A stretch of 45,875 nt of DNA from contig JAFZWQ010000038.1 in assembly GCA_017617235.1 (NCBI GenBank), positions 1 to 45,875 on the forward strand, in the 5' to 3' direction. This stretch comes from Bacteroidaceae bacterium. GTDB lineage: Bacteria; Bacteroidota; Bacteroidia; Bacteroidales; Bacteroidaceae. The notes under the pieces were generated by a model, which ran no database searches, was not told the origin of the DNA, and saw only the letters and a list, made by a program, of their open reading frames with translations. Each line of letters opens with the position of its first letter. Within the stretch, counting starts at the first letter, position 1. A program made the position numbers and the translations under genes. Positions 1 through 8,769 of this stretch are shown in pieces.

Positions 1-2
1 AG

Positions 3-386
3 TCGTGGCGTGGAATAGCTTTCGAGGAAGTCTGCTGGCAACATATCCCCCAGATGTTGAAAGCTTTGGAAATAGGCGGTGTGAAATCAACCGTTTCTGC
101 ATGGGCAGTTAAAGGTGATGACAAACACACGGGCGCACAAATCGACTTGCTGATCAAGAGAGCCGACAATGTGGTGAATCTCTGCGAGATGAAGTTTGCC
201 AGTACGCCTTATACGATTGACAAGGACGAAGCGGAAAAACTGCAGGTGCGTATCGAGTCGCTAAAACAGACGCTCAGTGCAAAGCAAACCGTTCATCTGA
301 CTATGGTGACAACATTCGGCATAACATATGGCAAACACAGCGGCATTGTACAGCGGCAAATTATGATGGATGACTTGTTCGTGTAA
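3..386 (+). CDS. AAA-family ATPase / PD-(D/E)XK-type protein, C-terminal fragment (5' end outside window)
   Basis: The frame is open from base 3, so this is the tail of a gene that begins upstream; the first internal ATG (54) is not the true start. About 127 residues are visible. They match the C-terminal part of the archaeal-type ATPase_2/DUF234-like proteins common in Bacteroidales: a 'FEEVCWQHIPQ' helix, then GAQIDLLI followed about 10 residues later by NLCEMKF. That is the D...ExK arrangement of a PD-(D/E)XK nuclease-like fold. The P-loop ATPase domain would lie outside the window. The biological role of these proteins is poorly known. The family is fairly sure from the motifs; nuclease activity is only inferred. 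Confidence 0.75.
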   Translation, partial: SWRGIAFEEVCWQHIPQMLKALEIGGVKSTVSAWAVKGDDKHTGAQIDLLIKRADNVVNLCEMKFASTPYTIDKDEAEKLQVRIESLKQTLSAKQTVHLTMVTTFGITYGKHSGIVQRQIMMDDLFV

Positions 387-419
387 CATTCTCCGCGTCA
401 GCTTTACCTGAAAAAGCAA

Positions 420-443
420 ATGGTACAATGGTACAATGGTACA
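420..443. repeat. 8-bp tandem repeat (atggtaca x3)
   Basis: Three perfect copies of atggtaca (420-427, 428-435, 436-443) are followed by a decayed fourth (atgcaata). The array sits just after the ATPase stop codon. It belongs to the wider set of 7/8-bp arrays in this window (see findings). Confidence 0.85.
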
Positions 444-602
444 ATGCAATAAAACTTTGTTTCCTTGCGAATGTGGGGAAAAGTGTGTAACTCTGCTATC
501 GAAAAAAGATTAAAATGCTCCATTCCATCGAGGATTTTTCTATATGGCGGGGGATAACTTTTATACCTTTAGGTATAAAAAACGACATTTTTGGTCTAAA
601 AC

Positions 603-633
603 AAAGGCGCTATCCGTGGGGGATGGCGCCTTT
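603..633. terminator. hairpin terminator, probably bidirectional
   Basis: aaaggcgc-t-atcc (603-615) pairs with ggat-g-gcgccttt (621-633): a 13-bp stem with one U-G wobble and the loop gtggg. On the minus strand the stem is followed by a T-rich run, right after the lipoprotein stop codon (654), so it should end that transcript. It may also serve the plus-strand ATPase gene. Confidence 0.75.
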
Positions 634-653
634 ATGTGTGTGGGGTAGGGGGA

Positions 654-1205
654 TTATTTTTTGAGGTGGTGTTGGGCAATGTACTGGTCCAAGGCTTCGT
701 CTGGGGAAGCGTAATTGTAACGGACGAGTTCCATGCGCTTAACATCGGCATCGGAGGTGTAGTCTTTTTCCTTAAACATAATCTTCAGGGTATCCTGCCG
801 GAGTGCTGTCGGAGAAAAGTTCCATGTCGCATATATATTACCAGAGCCCGAACTCTTTGCAATGATATTATTCGATTCAAGGGTAAACGTACCCTTTACG
901 TCACCTGCAGGGATTGTCTCTACGTAATTGTCATCAGACAATCTAGCCTTACCGATTTTCGACCACGTGGCGTCTGAATTGAATGTGAGAATTTCGATGT
1001 AAACATCACGCTGATCTATTTCCATACAGTACCACTTACCCAAAAGCAGGGGCGTATAATCTTCGTCGGAGTCGGCTTCGTAATAATGGATATTACTCTG
1101 GGGATTGGATGGACCGTTGTCCTCGTCGTCGCCGCACGAGGAAAGGTTGAAACCGACCGTTGCTGCCATCATTATGGCTAGCATACTCCATAGTTTTTTC
1201 TTCAT
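654..1205 (-). CDS. small lipoprotein, lipocalin-like, probably surface exposed
   Basis: Start chosen at the MKKKL codon (1205), because the further upstream ATG would put non-signal residues before a clear lipoprotein signal peptide. There is a hydrophobic stretch, then LSSC with the lipidated Cys at about residue 24, followed at once by GDDEDN. In Bacteroidetes an acidic run after the Cys acts as a lipoprotein export signal to the outer surface. The mature 160 residues carry GKW...(I/L)LTFNSDATW and FTLESNNI patterns, as in small lipocalin-like beta-barrel domains, but I do not recognise a specific family. It lies 100 bases downstream of a C10 protease on the same strand and ahead of a hairpin terminator. 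Its ligand is unknown. Confidence 0.8.
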   Translation of the reverse strand: MKKKLWSMLAIMMAATVGFNLSSCGDDEDNGPSNPQSNIHYYEADSDEDYTPLLLGKWYCMEIDQRDVYIEILTFNSDATWSKIGKARLSDDNYVETIPAGDVKGTFTLESNNIIAKSSGSGNIYATWNFSPTALRQDTLKIMFKEKDYTSDADVKRMELVRYNYASPDEALDQYIAQHHLKK

Positions 1206-1263
1206 AACTTCCATAGTATTAGGGTGTAACATTCATTTTTTCTGCTCACAAATTTTGCTTACA

Positions 1264-1309
1264 GCTTAGTTGCTTAGTAGGTTAGTAGGTTAGAGGATTA
1301 ATAGGTTAC
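1264..1309. repeat. degenerate 8-bp tandem array (consensus ggttagta)
   Basis: Consecutive octads gcttagtt, gcttagta, ggttagta, ggttagag, gattaata and ggttac run between the lipoprotein and the C10 protease. The array includes the stop codon of the protease gene (1306-1308), so its end seems to have supplied that stop. Confidence 0.75.
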
Positions 1310-3627
1310 TTGATGAAGCGTTTTTGCCGACCGACGATGTAGAGGCCGTGGGTGGGGTTGGAGACGCGACGGCCTGAGAGGTCGTAGATTGTGGTGCGGT
1401 CCGTGGTGGACGACGGTGGCAGGGTTAAACCCACCGGCAGTACGTCGGATTTGTTGGTGATGAAAAAGTGCATTTCGTTGTTATGACACTGATATTCGCC
1501 GTCGGCATCGTGATAGTAGGCCACCAGATAATAGTTGCACATGTTTTCAAGACCTTCGATGGGCACCTGTAACAGGCTGTCGCTATCGCCTTCCAATGCA
1601 ATCGGAATCTCCTGTATCCATGCCATTTCCAGTGTGCCGTCGGGTTGCTGTTTAAATACCTCCAGGCCTATATTGTCGTTGTAGGCATAGCGGCAGTTGT
1701 TGTGGATATTCACGATGGCGTCGATGTCGGTGTTGGGCACAGCGGCATTCTCGTCCTGGTCCTTGATGCCCAAGTCGAACAGCAGCTCTGGGGTTTCCGA
1801 GCCCTGCACGTTGATGGTTTCTTGGGCTACCAAATACTCGATATTACTATCGATGATTACCAGTTTCAGTACATTGGCACCGCTGCGGGTGGGAACGTAG
1901 TTCAGGTTAACAGACTTTGTCTCTCCGCTCTCTAAATCTAAGGACATGCCACCTATAATTTTGTCGTCAACCTTGAAATAATACTGTTGAATAAAGTTAA
2001 CAAGATGGTTCGTCACCTTGGCTACCAGGTGTACTTTGCTGCCCACGGTGGGCTGCTCTGTCAGGCTTTCGATGGTTCCGCTTATATAGATGTTAGTGAC
2101 GTCGCGTGCCTTTAACACGTCGCCCTGGATGGTGCATTTTATGTTCACGTCGAAGTTGCCATAGCCCAACAGCCATTCATCGGTACCGGTGGGTTTGTTT
2201 ATAATCCTTATGGTATAGTTCCCATCGGGCAGGTCGGCGGGTAATGTCAAATTGGAGGTGGTCGACAGCGTTTGTAGTGGGCCTATATCTATCGCTGTAG
2301 TCAGAAGCGTGTCGCATACCCGTTCGTCCTGTGCATTAAAGATGCCGAGGCCTATGTCGTATAAGCGATTAATCATCGACTCGCTGAATACATTCAGGTA
2401 TATAGGTATCGAGAACGTGCCGTCTGCCTGACGCTGGAACTCCTTTGTGTCAGATTTTATAAACATATAATAGGATGTCAGAGCGATTTTGGCATCGGCT
2501 GTTCCCGTATCCACAGGCTTCTGGATACCTGTGACGATGTGCTGATCGCAGCTATAGGATTTTTCCGAAATGGTAGCCTCAGGACCCTCTGTTTTTTCGT
2601 CGAGGATATTGAGTAGGAAATATCCGTTGTAAGTTCCGCCCCAGCCCCAGTTTACGTGGAACAGGCCGTCGCCGTCGTATCCGTCCACCACGAAGGCATG
2701 CCCACCTTCCATTGAAACCCCAGTATGAAACACGGGACGCTGTTCTGCCAGTTCGTGATAGACAACATTCTCCCATTCCACAGTGGAATGCATAGATTTA
2801 TATTTAAAAAGAATATTCTTATCGTATCCGAAATAATTATACAACCCCCAGGCGACTAAATATGGAAGAGAACCACTGCCTCCAAAAGCATAATCCATTT
2901 GTACCGAACACCCGCAAAACAGCATCAACTGGGCTACGGCCTGCCGTTGGGCCTCTGTGGCATTCTCGTCATAAATGTCGAGCATGTTGTCCCAGTTGAT
3001 AGGGGTATTCGCAGGTATAGCATCCATGTATATGCCACACCTCCCCGTCTGATAGGCGGGAATTTCGGCTGTTGTGGCATCGGGATACTTATGATAGTTC
3101 ATAATTTGCGCCATCGCCGTTGCCGCGCAACCTGTGGCGGATTGTTTTCCGTTTTGGGGATCGATAGGACACAGGTCGCTGTAGGGCGAGTCCTGATTCC
3201 ATTTGCTCGTTATAAGCGGGTCGATGGCTTCACGGATAGTGCTGGACGCCTGGGCAGCAGGATATTTGTCGAGCAGGCTGATTTGGCGCTCGTAGTCCTC
3301 CAGCCACGCCCGCATGTTCGTGGGGATATTGTCGGCATCGAAGTTGCCGTCATCGGCATAGCCCAGGATGGCTGGCGTGCGGTCGTCGCCCGAGGCAATC
3401 ACAAACCCCTGCTGTTCGCCCACGTTGAACACGTAGTAGCTGGCTGTCGCTTGTGCACTCTGTAGCTTCAGCGGGGCGCGTGCAGCCCTCAGTTTTCCAC
3501 CCTGCGCCATTTGCGGACGTTTGTTCAAAAACTCGCGTGCCCGCTGCATGGCCTGTTCCTGGGTCACAGGCGCTGCCATCAGCACCATCGGCAGCATCAA
3601 CAGCCAAATTCCAAATATCCTTCTCAT
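1306..3627 (-). CDS. C10 family (streptopain/SpeB-like) cysteine protease, secreted
   Basis: Secreted papain-fold endopeptidase of 773 residues. Start set at MRRIFGIWLL (3627); an in-frame extension to 3705 only encodes the repeat-like intergenic DNA. Layout: signal peptide 1-19 (cut after LMAA); propeptide about 20-130 with the DDRTPAILGY segment; mature C10 domain. The catalytic Cys is C167 (SATGCAAT) and the catalytic His is H310 (GGHAFVVDGYDG), followed by the HVNWGWGG oxyanion/Trp motif at 324-331. Beta-sandwich repeats follow (about 400-735), and the protein ends in a 27-residue tag with YDLSGRR and HGLYI. It is a paralogue of the next gene upstream on this strand, nearly identical over the first 160 residues. 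Likely roles are host- or diet-protein digestion; the target is not known. Confidence 0.9.
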   Translation of the reverse strand: MRRIFGIWLLMLPMVLMAAPVTQEQAMQRAREFLNKRPQMAQGGKLRAARAPLKLQSAQATASYYVFNVGEQQGFVIASGDDRTPAILGYADDGNFDADNIPTNMRAWLEDYERQISLLDKYPAAQASSTIREAIDPLITSKWNQDSPYSDLCPIDPQNGKQSATGCAATAMAQIMNYHKYPDATTAEIPAYQTGRCGIYMDAIPANTPINWDNMLDIYDENATEAQRQAVAQLMLFCGCSVQMDYAFGGSGSLPYLVAWGLYNYFGYDKNILFKYKSMHSTVEWENVVYHELAEQRPVFHTGVSMEGGHAFVVDGYDGDGLFHVNWGWGGTYNGYFLLNILDEKTEGPEATISEKSYSCDQHIVTGIQKPVDTGTADAKIALTSYYMFIKSDTKEFQRQADGTFSIPIYLNVFSESMINRLYDIGLGIFNAQDERVCDTLLTTAIDIGPLQTLSTTSNLTLPADLPDGNYTIRIINKPTGTDEWLLGYGNFDVNIKCTIQGDVLKARDVTNIYISGTIESLTEQPTVGSKVHLVAKVTNHLVNFIQQYYFKVDDKIIGGMSLDLESGETKSVNLNYVPTRSGANVLKLVIIDSNIEYLVAQETINVQGSETPELLFDLGIKDQDENAAVPNTDIDAIVNIHNNCRYAYNDNIGLEVFKQQPDGTLEMAWIQEIPIALEGDSDSLLQVPIEGLENMCNYYLVAYYHDADGEYQCHNNEMHFFITNKSDVLPVGLTLPPSSTTDRTTIYDLSGRRVSNPTHGLYIVGRQKRFIK

Positions 3628-3747
3628 ATCGTTCTTTGTTTTAACTTTAGCCGTTAGCCTTTGAACTTCGTTCGAACCTGCTCCCGCTCGGCAAAGTCGA
3701 TGCAAGCATCACTCTGCACTCGCTTACTCGCAGCTTTAACCATTAAC
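3628..3747. other. intergenic block between the two C10 genes, repeat-like
   Basis: These 120 bases separate the paralogous proteases and show no clear -7 box. On the minus strand they read through a segment with ttgccgagcgggagcagg, then ttcgaacgaagtt. On the plus strand this shows ccgctcggc, a word shared with the 43-nt repeat in glycerate kinase (10492-10534). I recall similar blocks between genes in Prevotella genomes, but cannot verify that here. The downstream protease is probably co-transcribed with the upstream one through this block. Confidence 0.5.
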
Positions 3748-6700
3748 CTATTTTATTACCTTTCGAGTGAGGACGGAGCCATCGGGACGTAGTTCGCGAC
3801 GGATGACAAGACCCTTCTGACTGGCAGTGACGCGACGACCCTGGAGGTCGTAGGTCGTGGTGATGGGTGAGGGGTTGAGCGTCATAGGTGCGATACCCAC
3901 CTGTGGGTCGTCGGGCTTCTCCGTGCCGTAGTAGAACAGGCGGAAGTCGTCCAATACCAACCAGTCGTCTTTGACGTCTTTGTCCTTTAACACTCCCATG
4001 TACAGGCCATTGGACTTGGTTTCGTACACAGAGGTGTTCTGATAGTACCCTGCCTGGAAATAGGCCACAGACGACACCAGGTCGTTGGGCACATAGCGAC
4101 CTTTGGCGATGTTCACTTCGTCGCCATTGCTCAGCCGCTTTTCGGAATATTCCGACGACAACAGCTTTATGGGTTTATACACATCGTCTGGTGTAGTCGG
4201 GTCGCCAATCGCCAGGTACACATCCGACGGTTCGATGCCTTTTCGATGGTATTCCGCATCCTGTGCGACTGTACCGTAACGATAGAAGCCCGATACCTGC
4301 ATGCCGTAGTAACCATTGGGGATATCGAGGACGAACTGGTAGAGCATCAAATCGCCTTTCAATACCTCTAAGGCAAAGGCGCTTCGCTGGAAATCGTCGT
4401 TACCAAAGTCGCAAGTGCCATATAAAATCCAGTTGTACATGGCGTTCCTGCCATTGTGTTCGAAGCTGGGGGTATCGAGCAGCGACGTGCATTCCACGGG
4501 ATTGGCAGCTGTGGCCAGCTCCATGTTCTCAGGCATGCGCAACAGGTGCATTTCAGCATCAATCTGAGCAACGAGTGCAGCGACATCACTTTCTTCGTAC
4601 TGATGATTGGTGACCTTGGCGGTAACCTCTGCCAACAGGTCGGCAGCCTCCTGCTGAACGGCAGCGGAAGCCACGTGGCAGTTGTTGACGGACCACTGGA
4701 ATTCCGTGAGTGCATTGGCAAGGCTCTGGAAGGCGGTAACCGAATACGTAGCCTGTTCGTTGACCTTATAGAGACGGTTCAGCATCTGGAACATCTGTTC
4801 GCTGTCGGCTGACTGCTCAACAGCCTTTGCCTCGGTCAGGACGCTGGTGAGCTGCTCGTAGGCCGATGGGCTCATGAACTGCGTAATCAGCTTGTCGGCA
4901 GCGACGATGGCCTGCTGCATAGCTGATTGGATATATTCTGCGTTGAAGCCCAGATAGGTCAGCTTGAAGTTGTCCCAGATGGCCCAACTGTTGCCGCCCT
5001 GGTTGGTGGCACCCTTGACTCCGATTCTCACCTCGTCTTCCTCGCCCGTCACCAGAGCGTAGGTCGATTGCTGGTACATGCCGGCATTGAAGGCCTCGCC
5101 GCTAGAGATTATGTTGATGGGATAGCAAAGGCCGGTTGGCGACTTGTAGCACTTGTCGTCGCTGTAGAAACCAGCCTCGGCATGGTCGTCGAACATGTTC
5201 ATCAACGGTTTTACGCTGTTGCCCATATAGACATATGCAGGCGAGTTGATGGTGCCGTTCTGCCAGGCGTACAAGGCGTCGTTGTTGCTCAGATACCAGT
5301 AGAAGCCCTGCATCTGAATCTCGTAGAGACCTGCGGGCAGGTCGGTCAGGTTCTGGTGGACATCGAACTGACTGCTGTTCCACGCCTCGAAGCAGCGGTT
5401 GTTGTCATTTCCATCCGCACGGACATTTCCGCCATCCAAGGCATCGATGGTCCAACCGTATTTGCCCTGCTCGAAGTCGGGATTCATAATCTTACAGGTC
5501 AAATCCTCCCTGCCGTCGGTGGGTATGTTGGTTAAGAATTTGAGTACTTCGCTACTATTATATTGAAATTCGCCGATGGAATCGCGATAGAAGCCTGCCA
5601 CAAAATAGTTGCACAGGTTCTCAAGACCATTGACGGGCACATGCAACAGGGTATCGCTATCGCCTTCCAGTTCAATCGGAATCATCTGTTTAAACACTTC
5701 TTCCACTGAACCGTTTGGATTCTTTTTAAACACTTTCATGCCCATATTGTCGTTGTAGGCATTGCGACTGTTGTTGTGGATATTTACATCGACGTCGATG
5801 TCGGTGTGGGCCACGCTGCTATTCTCGCGCAGGTCTTTGATACCAAGGTCGAACAAGAGTTCCGGGGTTTCACGTCCCAGCACATTGATGGTGCCTTGGG
5901 CAAACACCAAATCACCTGCATACGTTTTCAAAATCACTTTCGCGTCATTGGCACCGCTACGGGTGGGAACGTAGGTCAGTTTAATAGACGTTGTCTTGCC
6001 ACTCTCGACCTCGATCAAGAATTCCGACACAGCTTTGCCGTCGATAAATAAAAATGGTTCTTCTGTGAGATTATAGCCATTGTTCTTTATGGTGGCCTCC
6101 ATACGTACCTCGCTGCCTACGGTGGGCTGTTCTGTAGTGCTGACAATAGTGCCGCTCACATCATAAGTACCTTCATTGCAGCTGGCGGTGACCACATCGC
6201 CATCGATGACCACATCGATGTATAGACTGAAATCGTTATGGCCTAATAGCCATTTATCGGTATCAGCAACTTTGCAGCAGACCTTGATGGTGTACTTGCC
6301 ATCGGACAGGTCGGCAGGTAACGTTATTTTACATCTTTTATAGTCGTAATATTGGGGAGGGATGTTCTTGAAGGTCACCAGATAGTAATCATCTACCTTC
6401 TGGTTTTCGGCATCATAGATGCTGAAACCAATGTCGAAGGAGTTGGTGAGGACGGATGAATTCCACATTTCGATGTAAACAGGTATGGAGAACGTACCGT
6501 TGGGCTGTCGCTGGAATTCACGCTCATAAGAATCAATAAAAAAGCATTTGGTGATTATGGATTTACCTTCATCGGGTGCTGTCTCTAAGGGTTTCTGAAT
6601 ACCAATGATGGCCATCTGTTCAGAGCTAAAACCATCATAAGAAATGGCATCTGAGCCCTCCTGATAGGGATCGAGAACAGAGAGCAGGAAATAGCCGTTG

Positions 6701-7698
6701 CAATCGCCGCCCCAGCCCCAGTTTACGTGGTACAGACCGTCGCCGTCGTAGCCGTCAACGATAAAGGCATGTCCCTCGATCGCTGTTACTCCAGAATATT
6801 GCACAGGGCGCTGTTCCTGTAATTCGTTATATATGAGTTCATCCCATTCCGCAGCACGGTAATAAGCCCTGCGTTCAACGGAAATATTCTTGTCGTAGCC
6901 AAAGATAGTGTATAGAGCTAATGCTGCATCTGCGGTAAAGGCACCACTGCCTTCAAAAGTATAATCCATTTCTGCCGCATATCCGCAAAGCATCATCAAT
7001 TGGGCTATGGCCTGCCGTTGAGCCTCTGTGGCATTCTCGTCATAAATGTCAAGTATGTTGTCCCAGTCGATAGGGATATTCGCAGGAATGCCATCCAGGT
7101 TCATTCCATAAGTGTATGTCTGATAGGCTGGAATGGCGGCTTTGGTGGCATCGGGATATTTGTAATAGTTCATGATTTGCGCATTTGCCGTAGCTACGCA
7201 ACCTGTGGCGGAACGTTTTCCGTATAGGGGATCGATGGGACACAGGTCGTTGTAGGGCGAGTCCTGGTTCCATCTGCTTGTGACGAGTGGGTCGATGGCC
7301 TCACGGATAGTGCTCGTCGCCTGGGCAGCAGGATATTTGTCGAGCAGGCTGATTTGGCGCTCGTAGTCCTCCAGCCACGCCTTCATGTTGCTGGGGATGT
7401 TGTCGGCATTGAACTGACCGTCATCGGCATATCCCAGGATGGCTGGTGTGCGGTCGTCGCCCGAGGCAATCACAAAGCCCTGCTGTTCTCCCACGTTGAA
7501 CACGTAGTAGCTGGCAGTGGTTTGTGCACTTTGCAACTTCAGCGGGGCACGTGCAGCTCTCAGCTTTCCACCTTGTGCCATTCGCGAATGTCCGTTCACA
7601 AACACTCGTGCCTTCTGCATGGCCTGCTCCTGAGTCACAGGCGCTGCCATCAGCACCATCGGCAGCAGCAACAACCAAATTCCAAATATCTTTCTCAT
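3748..7698 (-). CDS. C10 family (streptopain-like) protease with two C-terminal jelly-roll modules
   Basis: Secreted cysteine protease of 1316 residues. Signal peptide MRKIFGIWLL...LMAA (1-19), propeptide to about 130, then the catalytic domain with C167 (SATGCVAT) and H310 (EGHAFIVDGYDG) and the HVNWGWGG motif. Ig-like/beta regions run to about 730. Unlike its neighbour, it adds a first NPDFEQGKYGW-type jelly-roll (about 736-890, carbohydrate-binding-like), a helical spacer (about 890-1070) and a second jelly-roll beginning DTPSFEHNG (about 1070-1275). It ends in a tag with YDLQGRR and a basic end (RKVIK). The binding role of the added modules is inferred from fold-like patterns only. A good promoter lies 49 bases upstream, and the second C10 gene follows on the same strand. 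Confidence 0.9.
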   Translation of the reverse strand: MRKIFGIWLLLLPMVLMAAPVTQEQAMQKARVFVNGHSRMAQGGKLRAARAPLKLQSAQTTASYYVFNVGEQQGFVIASGDDRTPAILGYADDGQFNADNIPSNMKAWLEDYERQISLLDKYPAAQATSTIREAIDPLVTSRWNQDSPYNDLCPIDPLYGKRSATGCVATANAQIMNYYKYPDATKAAIPAYQTYTYGMNLDGIPANIPIDWDNILDIYDENATEAQRQAIAQLMMLCGYAAEMDYTFEGSGAFTADAALALYTIFGYDKNISVERRAYYRAAEWDELIYNELQEQRPVQYSGVTAIEGHAFIVDGYDGDGLYHVNWGWGGDCNGYFLLSVLDPYQEGSDAISYDGFSSEQMAIIGIQKPLETAPDEGKSIITKCFFIDSYEREFQRQPNGTFSIPVYIEMWNSSVLTNSFDIGFSIYDAENQKVDDYYLVTFKNIPPQYYDYKRCKITLPADLSDGKYTIKVCCKVADTDKWLLGHNDFSLYIDVVIDGDVVTASCNEGTYDVSGTIVSTTEQPTVGSEVRMEATIKNNGYNLTEEPFLFIDGKAVSEFLIEVESGKTTSIKLTYVPTRSGANDAKVILKTYAGDLVFAQGTINVLGRETPELLFDLGIKDLRENSSVAHTDIDVDVNIHNNSRNAYNDNMGMKVFKKNPNGSVEEVFKQMIPIELEGDSDTLLHVPVNGLENLCNYFVAGFYRDSIGEFQYNSSEVLKFLTNIPTDGREDLTCKIMNPDFEQGKYGWTIDALDGGNVRADGNDNNRCFEAWNSSQFDVHQNLTDLPAGLYEIQMQGFYWYLSNNDALYAWQNGTINSPAYVYMGNSVKPLMNMFDDHAEAGFYSDDKCYKSPTGLCYPINIISSGEAFNAGMYQQSTYALVTGEEDEVRIGVKGATNQGGNSWAIWDNFKLTYLGFNAEYIQSAMQQAIVAADKLITQFMSPSAYEQLTSVLTEAKAVEQSADSEQMFQMLNRLYKVNEQATYSVTAFQSLANALTEFQWSVNNCHVASAAVQQEAADLLAEVTAKVTNHQYEESDVAALVAQIDAEMHLLRMPENMELATAANPVECTSLLDTPSFEHNGRNAMYNWILYGTCDFGNDDFQRSAFALEVLKGDLMLYQFVLDIPNGYYGMQVSGFYRYGTVAQDAEYHRKGIEPSDVYLAIGDPTTPDDVYKPIKLLSSEYSEKRLSNGDEVNIAKGRYVPNDLVSSVAYFQAGYYQNTSVYETKSNGLYMGVLKDKDVKDDWLVLDDFRLFYYGTEKPDDPQVGIAPMTLNPSPITTTYDLQGRRVTASQKGLVIRRELRPDGSVLTRKVIK

Positions 7699-7716
7699 TC
7701 TCTTCTCACTTGCCCC

Positions 7717-7744
7717 TTTTCACTTTTCACTTTCAATTTTCATT
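7717..7744. repeat. degenerate 7-bp tandem array (ttttcac type)
   Basis: Heptads ttttcac, ttttcac, tttcaat and tttcatt lie in the 5' leader of the C10 protease gene, between its -7 box and its start codon. On the minus strand they read as gtgaaaa units, the same family as the array inside the GH43 gene at 13440-13474. Confidence 0.75.
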
Positions 7745-7746
7745 TG

Positions 7747-7779
7747 CAAAGATACGAAATATTTATAAGTATTATCAAA
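7747..7779 (-). promoter_or_regulatory. promoter of the C10 protease pair
   Basis: Minus strand -7 box TATCTTTG (7747-7754) with a -33 TTTG (7776-7779), 21 bases apart, matching the Bacteroidetes sigma-ABfr consensus. Transcription would start about 40 bases before the ATG at 7698. Confidence 0.75.
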
Positions 7780-7796
7780 GGTAACGGCTTTTTTCG

Positions 7797-7804
7797 TAAC
7801 TTCG
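7797..7804 (+). promoter_or_regulatory. probable -7 box for the EamA-M28-glycerate kinase-GH43 run
   Basis: TAACTTCG, a one-base variant of TAnnTTTG, 38 bases upstream of the EamA start. It is divergent from the C10 promoter. An 8-codon upstream frame (7823-7849, ATG GAA ... TGG TGA) ends with its TGA overlapping the transporter start (ATGGTGA), which could couple translation. Confidence 0.5.
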
Positions 7805-7842
7805 CAGTGTTTTTGAGATAAAATGGAAAAACAGACATCGCG

Positions 7843-8769
7843 ATGGTGAGTAAATTTCAGCACCCAGTATGGGCTACATGCTTGGCATTTACAGCAGCAG
7901 TGCTGTGGGGATGTGCATTCCCGCTGGTCAAACTGGGTTTTGTCGAGTTTGAGATTTCTGCAGAGATGACAGGCAGCAAAATGTTGTTTGCAGGTTTGCG
8001 CTTTTTCGTATCAGGAATCATTATCCTTTCTGTGGCAAGCCTGACGCATCGCTCGTTTGGCCTACGGGAAGAGACGAAAGCCAATCGTTGGGGGAGTTTC
8101 CTGTTCCTGCTGATATTCATGCTGTTGAACACGACGCTACACTATGCCTTTTTCTATATTGGATTGTCGCACAGTCAGGGCAGCAGAGCCGCCATCCTGA
8201 ATTCGATGAGTGTGTTTGTGCTGGTGCTCATGGCCTGTATGTTCTTCAAGAGTGACAAGCTGACGCTGAGGAAGGCAATCGGGTGCACCATAGGTTTTGC
8301 AGGCATACTGATGCTGAATATGAGTGGGGAGGAAAGCGGTTCGTTTACCTTGCTTGGCGACGGCATGATTATTCTGAATGCCCTGTGCAGCGCCTTTGCC
8401 AGTCTGATGACAAGAGGTGTGGGGCGACGTGTGGATGTTTTCGTGGGAACGGGCTATAGTCTGGGGTTTGGTGGTGCTTTGCTGGTGTTGGCAAGCTTGC
8501 TGATGGGGGGCACACTGCCTCGTGTAACCGTCGTGGGAATCATCTACTTGCTGATGCTTATCGGCATCTCTACGATTGGTTTTACGCTGTATAACAAACT
8601 GCTGATGTGCAACCCCGTGGGCAAGATAGCGATATGGAACTCGCTGATTCCCGTCGTGGGGGCCGTAACCTCGTGCATATTTCTTCGCGAGGCGTTTGTA
8701 TGGAATTATGCCGTAGCAGCCAGCCTGACTACTGCGGGTATCTATATCATAAATAAAGAGAAGGTATGA
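7843..8769 (+). CDS. EamA/DMT superfamily inner-membrane transporter
   Basis: 308-residue hydrophobic protein with about ten predicted membrane helices in two EamA repeats. The first repeat opens with FTAAVLWGCAFPLVKLG and the second with LGDGMIILNALCSAFASLMTR. Both show the typical small-residue-rich helices, and the PVVGAVTSCIFLREAF loop near the end is characteristic of drug/metabolite exporters. The start is the ATG at 7843, since the closer upstream ATG (7823) runs into a stop. The stop overlaps the next start (ATGA, 8766-8769), so it is translationally coupled to the M28 peptidase. The transported compound cannot be told from sequence; an amino acid or small peptide-derived product would fit the peptidase neighbour. 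Confidence 0.88.
   Translation: MVSKFQHPVWATCLAFTAAVLWGCAFPLVKLGFVEFEISAEMTGSKMLFAGLRFFVSGIIILSVASLTHRSFGLREETKANRWGSFLFLLIFMLLNTTLHYAFFYIGLSHSQGSRAAILNSMSVFVLVLMACMFFKSDKLTLRKAIGCTIGFAGILMLNMSGEESGSFTLLGDGMIILNALCSAFASLMTRGVGRRVDVFVGTGYSLGFGGALLVLASLLMGGTLPRVTVVGIIYLLMLIGISTIGFTLYNKLLMCNPVGKIAIWNSLIPVVGAVTSCIFLREAFVWNYAVAASLTTAGIYIINKEKV

Larger units (their letters stand above)
387..653. other. intergenic region between convergent genes, with repeats and hairpins
   Basis: This 267-base gap between two tail-to-tail genes holds no convincing gene. It contains an 8-bp tandem repeat (420-443), an AT-rich perfect 9-bp inverted repeat with a 4-base loop (559-567/572-580, core tttatacc/ggtataaa) and a strong GC-rich hairpin (603-633, listed separately). 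The short minus-strand open frame across 261-449 has no family resemblance and overlaps the ATPase gene, so I treat it as noise. Confidence 0.6.

Noticed and set aside
420-443. CRISPR-like array
   Set aside because: The units are 8 bp and contiguous with no spacers; a simple tandem repeat. No cas genes in the window.
7523-7698. Possible phase-variable or invertible segment between the C10 paralogues, because of their near-identical 5' ends
   Set aside because: The two copies are in direct, not inverted, orientation. No recombinase or inverted recombination sites lie nearby.
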